Part shown: piece by piece, positions 23,056 through 32,196 of the stretch
Layout: each line of letters opens with the position of its first letter
Position numbering within the stretch: position 1 is the first letter of the stretch
Assembly (NCBI GenBank): GCA_903881215.1
Contig: CAIRSO010000657.1
Span: 1 to 36,615, forward strand
DNA length: 36,615 nt
From: an uncultured Bacteroidia bacterium
Lineage (GTDB): Bacteria; Bacteroidota; Bacteroidia; Bacteroidales; Prolixibacteraceae
Direction of reading: 5' to 3'
Position numbers and translations under genes: made by a program
The notes under the pieces: model-generated
Told to the model about the DNA's origin: nothing
What the model saw: only the letters and a program-made list of their open reading frames with translations
Database searches by the model: none

Positions 23056-24213
23056 ATGTCAAAACAAAAGTCTCTTTTAATTGGAATCGGAATCGTTGCT
23101 GCACTGGTCATCGGATTCTTGATTGGTATTTCTGTGGAGTCTCCTCGATTGAACAAACGATCCGTTTCAGGGACCATCGGAAAGGTGAACAATTACAGAA
23201 ACACTCAAGTTTCGGAAGCGGATATTCTGCTTAAGGATGAACTTCTAACCGACACAGCCAAAGTAAAAATGCTTCGCGGTTACTTCAACTTCTACTATGT
23301 CGGTGCGTTAAAAATGACAGCCGATGTTGAGTTGGCGGTGAAAGAAGCCACGTCCATTGAAGCTTTTCAAGTCAGTAACAAATCGCTGACCACAAGTCTG
23401 GAGAGCTATGGAAAGTTCCTTCTGTTGGCCAGGACTGATCTGCTAATGGCCCTCGCGGCTTGCAAGTCTGTCAAGGAAGCAAATCCGATCCTGCTGAGAA
23501 ACACGCTGAACCAGGCCAGGAATGTGGTGGCTCAGATCAATTACCGCGACCGGGTCGTACTTGATTTTGTGGATGCACTTTCGACTTTCATCAAATCAAA
23601 TGAACCGGTTCAGTTCCACGGACTGGAAAAAGCGCATGACCTGCTGATGGCCAATGAAGTTTACATTGCTATGATCACAAAAAACAAAGCGGTGTTGAAA
23701 TTTCTGGATAAAACAGTTTTGTTCAGCAAATCTCAGGAGAGCCCGAATACTTTCGATCAGCAGAAATTGAGCACAATGATCCAACAGGATGTGGAAAAGC
23801 TATCTCATATAGATATAACCTTTTCCGATGCCGAAAAATTGGCTCAATATAATGATGCTGAAAAATTGAATGTAGGCGACGCCGAAAAACTAGGTCATTA
23901 CACATTGGATTCTGAGAAACTGGGAATATATGGCGATGCGACAAAACTGGGTCAGGTTGCCGGGGATGCAGAGAAGTTAGGTATTGTTTACGTGGCAGAT
24001 AATGAGAAACTGAGATGTGATGTGGAGAAACTGGGGGTTACGGATATGGAGAAACTGGGTAGAATGATGATCAATGATGCTGAAGTACTAGGTGGCTATC
24101 AAATGTTTGCTTTTGATTCCGAAAAATTGGGTTTTGATGATTCGGAGAGTTTGGGCAGTCAGGCATCCGGCTTGACAAATGATGCAGAAAAAATGGGTGT
24201 TCGTAATAACTAA
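23056..24213 (+). CDS. Single-span membrane protein with 14 DxEKLG-type motifs (paralogue B)
   Basis: This 385-residue protein repeats the layout of its upstream neighbour: span at about 8-26 (LLIGIGIVAALVIGFLIG), junction ISVESPRLN, and a helical domain to about 245 with blocks shared almost word for word (YRNTQVSEADI, YFNFYYVGALKM, INYRDRVVLDFV). The tail has fourteen motifs starting at residues 245, 258, 267, 275, 285, 294, 304, 315, 322, 330, 341, 354, 362 and 376. Function is unknown. The tail is predicted to face the periplasm. The gene is 70 bp after paralogue A, from which it probably arose by duplication, and 43 bp before a secreted metalloprotease gene. Confidence 0.85.
   Translation: MSKQKSLLIGIGIVAALVIGFLIGISVESPRLNKRSVSGTIGKVNNYRNTQVSEADILLKDELLTDTAKVKMLRGYFNFYYVGALKMTADVELAVKEATSIEAFQVSNKSLTTSLESYGKFLLLARTDLLMALAACKSVKEANPILLRNTLNQARNVVAQINYRDRVVLDFVDALSTFIKSNEPVQFHGLEKAHDLLMANEVYIAMITKNKAVLKFLDKTVLFSKSQESPNTFDQQKLSTMIQQDVEKLSHIDITFSDAEKLAQYNDAEKLNVGDAEKLGHYTLDSEKLGIYGDATKLGQVAGDAEKLGIVYVADNEKLRCDVEKLGVTDMEKLGRMMINDAEVLGGYQMFAFDSEKLGFDDSESLGSQASGLTNDAEKMGVRNN
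23788..24198 (+). repeat. Protein repeat region: fourteen D-x-E-K-L-G motifs
   Basis: Motif starts are 7-14 residues apart. The first position is always Asp, the third Glu (Thr once), the fifth Leu (Met once). The fourth is usually Lys and the sixth usually Gly. Synonymous codons vary freely between copies, which points to old duplication held by selection on the peptide. Confidence 0.9.
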
Positions 24214-24256
24214 AAACTGCGAGACTAGAGGCGCGGAGCAATTTAAATTTGATACT

Positions 24257-27217
24257 ATGAGCATAAAAAAAATCGGAATAGCTTTCCTGGCGTCTTTTGT
24301 GATGCTTATTGGCTCACTGAAGGTTTCAGCCCAGCAGATCAACCACATGAAAGTGGATAATCTTGACTTAATCTATTTTGGGAAAGGCTATTCCTATTTG
24401 TTGCCCCACGTTTCTCGAACCTTCGACAATGCGATTAAATTTGACCGGAAATTCTGGGATTACAAAGACAAAACTACCTACGTCGTACTTAACGATTTCG
24501 AAGACATCGGCCATGCCGGAGCCATTGCCATGCCGTTGAGCCAGATTCAGATCGGCATTGAACCCTATGGCTTTGCCTTTAGTATCATTCCTTCTAATGA
24601 ACGGTTTCAATGGTTGTTTAACCACGAACTTACCCACATTGTGATGGCTGATAAAGCGAACAAGCAGGATGAATTTTTTCGCAAAATGATGATGGGAAAG
24701 ATCCGGAGGGACGAAGAAAAACCCCTGTCTGCCATGTGGAGCTATCTTACTGTCCCACGTTGGTATGCTCCCCGATGGTACCACGAAGGGATAGCTTGTT
24801 TTATGGAGACCTGGATGTCGGGCGGATTGGGTCGCGCCATGGGGACCTACGATGAAATGTATTTCCGGAGTATCGTTAATGAAAAGGAGCCCATTTATTC
24901 GCTCGTCGGACTCGAAACGGAAGGATCATCCATCGATTTTCAGGTTGGGGCAAATGCTTACCTGTATGGTTCCCGTTTTGTAACATACCTCGCAAGCCAA
25001 TATGGCGTTAATAAACTGAAGAGCTTTTACGCACGGACCGACAGTAGCAAGACTTATTATGCCAGCCAGTTTAAGCAAGTCTATGACCGTCCTATTCGGA
25101 GAGTATGGGACGAATGGACCAAATGGGAATATGAATTTCAACAGGAAAACATTGGCCTGATTAAAAAATACCCACTCACTCCATTCAAGGCCATCACCTC
25201 AAAACCGCTTGGGAACGTTTCAAACTATTGTTACAACGAGAAGACCCAGAAGATTTATGCGGCTATCAATTACCCGGGTGCTATTTCTCAAATTGCCGAA
25301 ATTGACAAGAACACAGGCAAAATCCGCAAGATTGCAACACTCGATTCACCTCTCTTGTATCTTTCAACCTACCTTGCCTACAATCCAGTTAACGAAAAGA
25401 TTTACATCAGCGAACAAAACGCCAAATTTCGCAACCTGGTTGAAATAGATGTTAAAACCGGGAAGAAGAAAATATTGATTGCGACAACCAGAACCGGTGA
25501 CCTGGTTTTTAATTCGGCCGACAAAAGTATCTGGGGTGTTCGCAACAACAATGGCTACTCCATCCTGGTGAAAATTCCTGAACCCTATACTGAGGTGCTC
25601 CAGATGTACACCGCCCCCTTTGGCAAAACCCTGTTCGACCTCGACATTTCGAAAAAGGGAGATCATTTGAGCGCCTCCCTGTCCGGCGTCAAAGGTGAAC
25701 AATCCCTTATTTTGTTCGATTTAAACAAAATGGAACAGGGCAATAACAATTTCAGTACAGTTCATTCACTTGAAGACAATACCCTGAACCAGTTTAAATT
25801 TTCGAACGATGACCAATATCTGATTGGAACATCTTATTTTACCGGAGTTTCCAATGTTTGGCGAATCAAGCTTTCAGACAAGAAATTTGAATTGCTGTCG
25901 AATACAGAAACCGGATTGTTTATGCCATTGCAACTCAACAACGATTCACTCTTTGTGTTAAAATTTTATCGTGATGGAATGGTTCCCGGTATAATTCCCG
26001 TTAAAGTACTGGAAGATGCCAGTGCCATAAATTACATGGGGAATCAGGTTCATCAAAAATATCCCGAAGTTGAAAAATGGGCACTACCTCCTGCGTCTGC
26101 CATCAAAACTGATTCCGCTTCCGTCTTGGAGGAAGCCTATCTTCCAAAGAAAAAGCTGAAGTTAATCAACGCTTATCCCGATTTAGCAGGGTTCAAAAAA
26201 ACGATCGCTGTCGGATACCGGCTCAACTGGCGCGACCCGCTGGGGGTTAATAATGTTGATCTTTTCATCGCAGGTTCGCCCTGGAGCAACTATGAGGACA
26301 AGCAAAAAATTCATGCGATGCTCAACTGGAGCTACTGGGACTGGCATTTGACAGCCTCATTCAATCCGACCAATTTTTACGACATTTTCGGACCTACGAG
26401 AAGGAGCCGTGCAGGCTATTCTCTTGGGATCAATTACAAACGGGTGCGTACGAATAAAACCCCACTTAATTCTTATTATGACCTTGGTATTTATACCTAT
26501 GGCAACCAGGAAGTTTTGCCATCCTACCAGAACATCACTTCACCAATAAGCGACTTTCAGCTAGTAACAGCTACTTATGGTGTGTCGAAGTTGAGGAGAA
26601 CACTGGGTGGCGTGGTTGATGAAAAGGGATTTTAATGGGACATAAATACCACTTCTTACCTTGCCAAAGGCGACATCTTCCCATCGATAGTTTCAAATCA
26701 GGATGTGGGATTTCTAATTCCCAACACAAGAAATACCAGTTTCTGGATCAGGAACAGTATTGGACAATCTTTTGGAGACAGAAGTTCGGGGCTTTCCAAT
26801 TTTTACTTCGGTGGATTTCGCAACAATTATGTTGATTGGCAATCCCCTGAGCAATACCGCTCTGCTATTGCATTTCCCGGGGCAGAGATTGACGAAATCC
26901 CAGCTTATAATTATTTGAAAACAATGGGTGAGCTCAATTTACGACCGATCAGGCTACGCAATGTTGGTGGAACGTGGATGTACCCCACTTATATTAAATC
27001 ATCTGTGTTTGCGACACATTTGATGACCAACTTTGACAAGGCTGCAGACTTGGCCCATATTTTTAATGTCGGCGCACAGATGGATATTCAGTTGGTGATG
27101 TTTTCTTACCTGAAAACTACCTGGTCTGTGGGTTACGCCAAAAAAATCGAGAATGGGCTGCCGGCGACAAATCAATGGATGTTATCTTTAAAATTACTAG
27201 GTGATTTGACCAAGTAG
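24257..27217 (+). pseudogene. Secreted gluzincin-type metalloprotease/outer-membrane protein, split by in-frame TAA
   Basis: From ATG 24257 there is a signal peptide (MSIKKIGIAFLASFVMLIGS, cleavage after VSAQ). A zinc-protease domain follows with HELTH (His123, Glu124, His127) and a downstream WYHEGIA Glu177 as third ligand, then a beta-propeller-like region (about 320-600) and a C-terminal region like an outer-membrane barrel. At 26633-26635 a TAA interrupts codon 793, but the same frame continues for 193 codons to 27217 and aligns without gaps to the protein at 33570-36515, which has Glu793 there. GAA to TAA is one base. The short product would be 792 residues and lack the end of the barrel. 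It could be a true mutation, a sequencing error or an active truncated protein. It follows repeat protein B by 43 bp. Confidence 0.85.
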
Positions 27218-27420
27218 TTTCTGAGGTCGCATTTGATTATAGGAATGGAAAGCCCCCACACCCCCTGAGATTATTGCTTTGTAATAAAAAGCACAGATTT
27301 ATTATATTAAACAAAACCAACTTTTATTTGTTTCAATCATATTTAAAAAGAAGCAATTTATTTACAAATTCCATGGGAATTATTCATAATTTTAAAACCC
27401 AGTTTTATATTTGCCTAAAA
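27218..27420 (+). other. Intergenic region before the binding-protein gene
   Basis: A weak hairpin (TGCTTT near 27275, AAAGCA near 27290) may end the upstream unit. TATATTTG at 27406-27413 matches the -7 consensus but lies only seven bases before the ATG and lacks a TTTG at the right distance, so it may be chance. A separate promoter for the signalling block is likely somewhere here. Confidence 0.35.
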
Positions 27421-28401
27421 ATGAGAAATTTGAATCATTACATTTTAAAATTTACTGCCACAGTACTTTTTTGTTTTATTTCGCTTTTCGCTGGAGCTCA
27501 ACTTCCGAAGCTCATTTTTTCACCACAATGGTTACCTCAGGCACAATTTGCAGGTTACTATATTGCCAAAGAGAGGGGTTTTTACAAGGAGGCGGGTATT
27601 GATGTTGAAATTGTTCACCCAACAACATCACTGCAAGTAACCGCCATGCTTAAAAGTGGGAAAGCTGATGTAATATCTCTTTTCTTAACAACGGCCATGA
27701 CTTGTAAAAACCAGGGGCTGGACATCGTAAATATTGGCCAAATATCCCAGCATTCTGCTATTCTGATCGTGACGAAGAAGTCAAGTGGCATCAGCGAACT
27801 GAAACAATTGAACGGGAAAAAAATTGGTGTTTGGAAAAGTGGGTTCGATGAATTGCCAAAAGCGCTAATCGCCGAAAAGAATCTAAAAGTTGAATGGGTT
27901 CCAATTTTATCAACGGTGAATTTGTTTATGCTGGACGGAATTGATGCGATGACCGTTATGTCTTACAATGAATACGATCAAATAATCAACAGCGGATTGG
28001 ATGAAAATGAGCTCAATGTTTTTCCTCTGGCTGATTTAGGGTATGATATTCCTGAAGACGGACTGTACTGCTTGCGATCAACCTATGAAAAGAAAAAATC
28101 GGAGCTGAACAAATTTCTTATTTCAACTTTAAAGGGATGGCAATATACAACTGAGAATAAGGATTCTGCACTTAACATTGTTCTGCAAACCATGCAGCTT
28201 GCCCATGTGCCAGCAAACAAGGCGCATCAGGATTGGATGTTAGGCAAAACATTGGAATTGATCAATCCGGGCCATAAGACGGTAAAGCCTGGAGAGCTGT
28301 TGGAAACTGACTTCATGAACGCTGCCACTATTATAAACAAGCGTGACAAGAGTAGTTCCACCTACTTGTTTACTGATTTCTACAAAAAACCGATCGAATA
28401 A
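27421..28401 (+). CDS. NMT1/THI5-like periplasmic binding protein (orphan)
   Basis: From ATG 27421 the product is 326 residues with a Sec signal peptide ending in FAGAQ. The family signature of NMT1/THI5-like solute-binding proteins is plain: PQWLPQAQFAGYYIAKERGF, then YKEAGIDVEIV, AMLKSGKADVISLFLTTAM and LNGKKIGVWKSGFDELPKAL. Relatives bind thiamine precursors, aromatic or sulfonate compounds for ABC uptake. No ABC permease or ATPase gene is present in the window, and the Cache-HAMP phosphatase gene starts 20 bp downstream. I therefore infer a sensor role, handing ligand or the bound state to the phosphatase. The longer frame upstream to 27274 has no leader and no ATG at its start. Confidence 0.85.
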   Translation: MRNLNHYILKFTATVLFCFISLFAGAQLPKLIFSPQWLPQAQFAGYYIAKERGFYKEAGIDVEIVHPTTSLQVTAMLKSGKADVISLFLTTAMTCKNQGLDIVNIGQISQHSAILIVTKKSSGISELKQLNGKKIGVWKSGFDELPKALIAEKNLKVEWVPILSTVNLFMLDGIDAMTVMSYNEYDQIINSGLDENELNVFPLADLGYDIPEDGLYCLRSTYEKKKSELNKFLISTLKGWQYTTENKDSALNIVLQTMQLAHVPANKAHQDWMLGKTLELINPGHKTVKPGELLETDFMNAATIINKRDKSSSTYLFTDFYKKPIE

Positions 28402-28421
28402 ATATTTTGAAAACAGAAAAA

Positions 28422-30365
28422 ATGAAAAATAGAACCTTGGCTGCTACTATCATACGCAGCGTATTACTTTTCTGCATCGGAATATTTGCAGTTATTTTCT
28501 CGATCTATTATTACTACACGCGGGAGACGATCAAAGAGACAACCCGCGAAAATGCAATCTTTTTGGCCAACAATACTGTCAATCAAATTGAACAAGTCTT
28601 AAATCCGATTGAAAAAATCCCTGACATTATTGCCCGAATGATGGAATCTTCTTTCCTAACGGAGGATTCACTCATTCCATTTTTACAGTCTATTTTAAAG
28701 AACAACAAAACAATTTTTGCCTCTGCAATTGCTTATGAACCGAGTTATTTTCCCGAAAAGGGACTATATTATGCTCCATATGTATTTCGTCAGGGTGATT
28801 CAATTAGCACGACCTCTCTGGGAGGTGAGAATTATGAGTATTTTTTTATGGATTGGTACCAAATTCCAAAGATGACCAATTCATCCTATTGGTCCGAACC
28901 CTATTTCGATGAAGGGGGTGCCAATATTTTGATGACGACTTATTCGACTCCTTTTTATACATACAAAAATGGCGTAAGAACTTTTTCCGGTGTAGTTACA
29001 ATCGATGTTTCACTGGAGTTTCTTAAGCAAATTATGTCAAAATTGAAGATTCTGGATACAGGCTATGCATTTCTCATTTCAAGAAATGGTGTAATCATTA
29101 CGCATCCGAACCAAAAATATGTGATGAATGAGAGTATTTTCTCCATTGCAAAGGCAAACAATCAACCCGGAATGCGCAGCGTGGGCCGGAATATGGTGCA
29201 GGGGAAAAGTAATTTTGCTTCTGCCGATTTTAAGAGCAAGTTTAAGTCTGGTAAACTATGGATTAACTATATATCACTTCCATCAAGTCATTGGTCCATC
29301 GGGGTAATTTATCCTGAAAGTGAGATGTTCGCCTCGTTGCGGAAAATTAACATCATCCTTATGCTTTTGGTGGTTTTCGGACTGTCATTATTGTCTGTTT
29401 TTATTACAAGGATCATTAACAACATTACCAAACCGCTTAAACTTTTGGCAAGTTCTGCCAGACTGATTGCTTCCGGTAATTTTAATGTTAAGTTGCCAGA
29501 GATCAAAACGCATGATGAAATGGAGGAGCTTTGCGATTCTTTTATCTATATGCAGAAAGAGTTGGCCGAGTATATCGTCACATTGAAAGACACGACTTCC
29601 GCCAAGGAAAAAATCGAAAGCGAATTACGCATTGCGCGGGAAATCCAGATGGCGATGATTCCTCATATTTTCCCGCCATTCCCGGATCTTCCTCAGATAG
29701 ATGTTTTTGCAGTATTAAAATCTGCCAAGGAAGTCGGGGGAGACTTATATGATTTCTTTGTCATAGACGGAGATAAATTCTGCTTTGCCATTGGTGATGT
29801 CTCCGGGAAAGGCGTTCCGGCCTCCTTATTTATGGCCGTTACCCGTACCCTGGTGCGTTCGATTTCCGATAAGGAGACATCTCCTTCAGTGATTGTGACC
29901 TCTCTTAATAAGTCATTGTCCGACAACAACGAGTCGAGTATGTTTGTAACCTTCTTCCTGGGTGTACTGGATTTGAAAACAGGATTGTTGAAATATTGCA
30001 ATGCCGGTCATAATCCACCGGTCATAATCCATGGCAACGGAGAGGTGACTATGTTTGAAAAGACAAAATATATCCCGGTAGGGCTGTTTGAAGATTTCGA
30101 TTACCAGGAGATATCCCTTCAGCTGGAAGATGGAGATAAAATTTTCCTATACACCGATGGCGTGAGTGAAGCAGAAAACGTTGACAATAAATTGTTCGGA
30201 GATGATACCCTGATGAACATCGTTTCTCAAAATGCAAAAGCCACACCACGCGATTTAATTCACAGAATGGAAGAGGAGATAGCAACGCATGTAAATGGAT
30301 TTACACAATCGGATGATATTACCATGATGACAATTGTTTACGATGGAAAACATAACAGAAGTTAA
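28422..30365 (+). CDS. Cache-HAMP-SpoIIE (RsbU-like) serine phosphatase
   Basis: From ATG 28422 the product is 647 residues. It has a membrane span at about 8-33, a periplasmic double Cache sensor domain (about 35-300, with PYFDEGGANILMTTYSTPFY and TGYAFLISRNGVIITHPNQK), a second span at about 306-327, HAMP (about 328-380), a short coiled linker ending ELRIAREIQMAMIP, and a PP2C/SpoIIE phosphatase domain. Metal-binding acids are present: Asp441 in VGGDLYDF, Asp459 in IGDVSGKG, and Asp631/Asp632 in QSDDIT. Such enzymes dephosphorylate STAS anti-anti-sigma proteins, and one is encoded two genes later. The next gene overlaps the end by 23 bp. A TTG start at 28407 is possible but the ATG is preferred. 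Confidence 0.93.
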   Translation: MKNRTLAATIIRSVLLFCIGIFAVIFSIYYYYTRETIKETTRENAIFLANNTVNQIEQVLNPIEKIPDIIARMMESSFLTEDSLIPFLQSILKNNKTIFASAIAYEPSYFPEKGLYYAPYVFRQGDSISTTSLGGENYEYFFMDWYQIPKMTNSSYWSEPYFDEGGANILMTTYSTPFYTYKNGVRTFSGVVTIDVSLEFLKQIMSKLKILDTGYAFLISRNGVIITHPNQKYVMNESIFSIAKANNQPGMRSVGRNMVQGKSNFASADFKSKFKSGKLWINYISLPSSHWSIGVIYPESEMFASLRKINIILMLLVVFGLSLLSVFITRIINNITKPLKLLASSARLIASGNFNVKLPEIKTHDEMEELCDSFIYMQKELAEYIVTLKDTTSAKEKIESELRIAREIQMAMIPHIFPPFPDLPQIDVFAVLKSAKEVGGDLYDFFVIDGDKFCFAIGDVSGKGVPASLFMAVTRTLVRSISDKETSPSVIVTSLNKSLSDNNESSMFVTFFLGVLDLKTGLLKYCNAGHNPPVIIHGNGEVTMFEKTKYIPVGLFEDFDYQEISLQLEDGDKIFLYTDGVSEAENVDNKLFGDDTLMNIVSQNAKATPRDLIHRMEEEIATHVNGFTQSDDITMMTIVYDGKHNRS

Positions 30366-30771
30366 AAAGTTATTGATTGACAATCAAATTGATGAGTTGA
30401 GTCGTGTCGCAACATGGCTGGAGGAACTCGGGGAAGAGTGGGAATTCCCTATGTCGTTGGTGCTCTCATTGAACCTGGTTTTGGAAGAGGCCTTAACCAA
30501 CACTATCTTATATGGATATGAGGATAAGTTACGGCATTCTATCGAGATTCTCTTCTCAAAATCCGGAGACTTGCTAAAGGTTTCCATTGTTGATGATGGA
30601 CTGGCTTACGATCCTACTACTAAACCCGACCCTGACATTACGTTATCAGTTGAGGACCGGCCTATCGGTGGATTGGGCGTATTCCTGATTAAGAAAATAA
30701 TGGATACTGTTGAATACCAACGAATCGAAAATAAAAACCATTTAACGCTCACAAAAAATATCAAACCATGA
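30343..30771 (+). CDS. RsbW-like anti-sigma serine kinase
   Basis: The 142-residue protein is a single GHKL ATPase domain of the RsbW/SpoIIAB kind. The N-box is LNLVLEEALTNTILYGYED with Glu49 and Asn53, the G1 motif VSIVDDGLAYDPT, and the G2 loop GGLGVFLIKKIMDTVEYQ. Such kinases phosphorylate a STAS protein and, when not bound to it, hold their target. The start overlaps the phosphatase gene by 23 bp and its stop overlaps the STAS gene (ATGA), so the three are translated together. No SigB-type sigma factor is present here, so its target may be another protein. ATG 30343 was preferred to a TTG three codons upstream. Confidence 0.92.
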   Translation: MENITEVKKLLIDNQIDELSRVATWLEELGEEWEFPMSLVLSLNLVLEEALTNTILYGYEDKLRHSIEILFSKSGDLLKVSIVDDGLAYDPTTKPDPDITLSVEDRPIGGLGVFLIKKIMDTVEYQRIENKNHLTLTKNIKP

Positions 30772-31097
30772 ATGTAGAAATTTTAGCAGCTGCCGATTAC
30801 TCTTTAGTTACCGTGGAAGGCCGTGTTGACACCACAAACGCAAACGAATTTGAAAAATCGATGTTAAGTGTTGTCGACGGAGGAGCCACGAAAATAGTGC
30901 TGGATTGCGCCGGACTTAATTACATCAGCAGCTCCGGCCTTAGGGTTTTCCTGATAGTTCAGAAAAAAATGATTGCCATAAAAGGCAAATTTGCCTTGTG
31001 TTGTCTGCAACCTGAGATCAAGGAAATTTTTGATATTTCAGGGTTTTCTTCCATCTTTTCAATTTATGCTGACAAAGAAGCCGCCATTAAGGGATAA
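30768..31097 (+). CDS. STAS-domain anti-anti-sigma factor (RsbV/SpoIIAA-like)
   Basis: The 109 residues make one STAS domain. The phosphorylation loop reads LNYISSSGLRVFL. By alignment with SpoIIAA, where Asp57-Ser58-Ser59-Gly60 carries phosphoserine at 58, Ser55 is the likely site; the preceding Asp is replaced by Ser54. It would be phosphorylated by the kinase encoded directly upstream and dephosphorylated by the SpoIIE enzyme. The start codon overlaps the kinase stop by ATGA. It is the third part of a partner switch controlled by a periplasmic signal. Confidence 0.93.
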   Translation: MNVEILAAADYSLVTVEGRVDTTNANEFEKSMLSVVDGGATKIVLDCAGLNYISSSGLRVFLIVQKKMIAIKGKFALCCLQPEIKEIFDISGFSSIFSIYADKEAAIKG

Positions 31098-31126
31098 TTG
31101 AAGAGAATGTCTTTGGATTAAGTAGG

Positions 31127-32152
31127 ATGTTCCGGACCTCTTTAAACCAATCTGGTATGAATATTGTTTTCAATTTTTTTCCCGTATTGCTCTTTCTGGC
31201 ATTTCTCTTCTTGCTGGACAGCTTTCAATTAGTTCGCGTTAAGACGCTAATTATGTGTTTGTTGTGGGGAGCAGTATGTGCGGTATTTGCCTATTTTCTA
31301 AATACCCTGGTAGCTGAAAAATGGGCAGTGGAATTTTCTACTCTTTCCAGATATGTCGCACCTGTGATCGAAGAAATGATGAAGGCACTTTTCATCTTTT
31401 TCCTGATCTCGAAGAAGAAGATTGGTTTTATGATCGATGCTGCTATTTACGGATTTGCCGTTGGAGCAGGATTCTCCCTGACAGAGAACATTTACATTTT
31501 GTTCAATTCACCTCCTGAGTATAACCTACTTACCTGGATCATCAGAGGATTTGGCACCGCCATCATGCATGGTGGATGCACTTCATTCTTTGCTGTCCTT
31601 TTTGTAGGAGGCATCAACAGGTCAGGGAACAGATTATTTGCAGCCTTTCCGGGTCTCTTGCTGGCGATCCTGTTTCATTCCGGATTCAACCATTTCCCCT
31701 TGAACCCAGTTTTACAAACTTTACTGATCGTAGCCTTGCTTCCTGTTGCGTTCGTGCTTGTTTTCAGATTAAGCAACAAGAAACTGCAGCAGTGGCTGGA
31801 AATTGAATTTAACAGCGAGGTGAAAATTCTGAACATGATCCGCAAGGGCGATTTCGGTTCAACCAAAGCAGGAGAATATTTAAAATCTCTCAAAGAGCAG
31901 TTTAAACCTGAAACAATAGTCGACATGTATTGTTATATTGGTTTGTACCTCGAGCTTTCAATTATTGTTAAGCGGAATCTGATGCTGAAAGAAAATGACT
32001 TTGAGATAATTGTTGAAGACGATGTCCAACCCAAACTGAATGAGCTGGTTCAATTGCGGAAGCAAATCGGAAAAGTTGGAGAATTGGCTCTGTCACCTTT
32101 GATCCGGATGGATTATAGAAATCTTTGGAAGCTTAATCAGCTGCAAGGATAA
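31127..32152 (+). CDS. prsW: PrsW-family intramembrane metalloprotease
   Basis: The 341-residue protein has about eight membrane spans up to residue 215 and a soluble tail (about 216-341). The PrsW motifs are present: APVIEEMMKALF (Glu82, Glu83, Lys86), GFAVGAGFSLTENI (Glu120, Asn121), His148 in IMHGG, and His184 and His189 in LFHSGFNHF. PrsW of Bacillus subtilis makes the first cut in the anti-sigma factor RsiW and so frees SigW. Here a membrane anti-sigma factor is encoded in the same cluster, which makes it a candidate substrate. The cytoplasmic tail is an addition to the core family. ATG 31157 is an alternative start. It follows the STAS gene by 29 bp. Confidence 0.88.
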   Translation: MFRTSLNQSGMNIVFNFFPVLLFLAFLFLLDSFQLVRVKTLIMCLLWGAVCAVFAYFLNTLVAEKWAVEFSTLSRYVAPVIEEMMKALFIFFLISKKKIGFMIDAAIYGFAVGAGFSLTENIYILFNSPPEYNLLTWIIRGFGTAIMHGGCTSFFAVLFVGGINRSGNRLFAAFPGLLLAILFHSGFNHFPLNPVLQTLLIVALLPVAFVLVFRLSNKKLQQWLEIEFNSEVKILNMIRKGDFGSTKAGEYLKSLKEQFKPETIVDMYCYIGLYLELSIIVKRNLMLKENDFEIIVEDDVQPKLNELVQLRKQIGKVGELALSPLIRMDYRNLWKLNQLQG

Positions 32153-32196
32153 ATGATTGAAAAAAGCAACCATTTTATAGAATTAAAAATTACGTT

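Noticed and set aside
22623-24198. CRISPR array, because of regular short repeats
   Set aside because: The repeats are in-frame peptide motifs with varying codons and spacing, not identical DNA repeats.
26633-26635. TAA in the first protease as a recoded sense codon or an alternative genetic code
   Set aside because: TAA ends many other genes in the window at sensible places, and no recoding element is seen; mutation or sequence error is simpler.
27274-27420. N-terminal extension of the binding protein
   Set aside because: The extension has no family similarity, and the signal peptide begins at the ATG at 27421.
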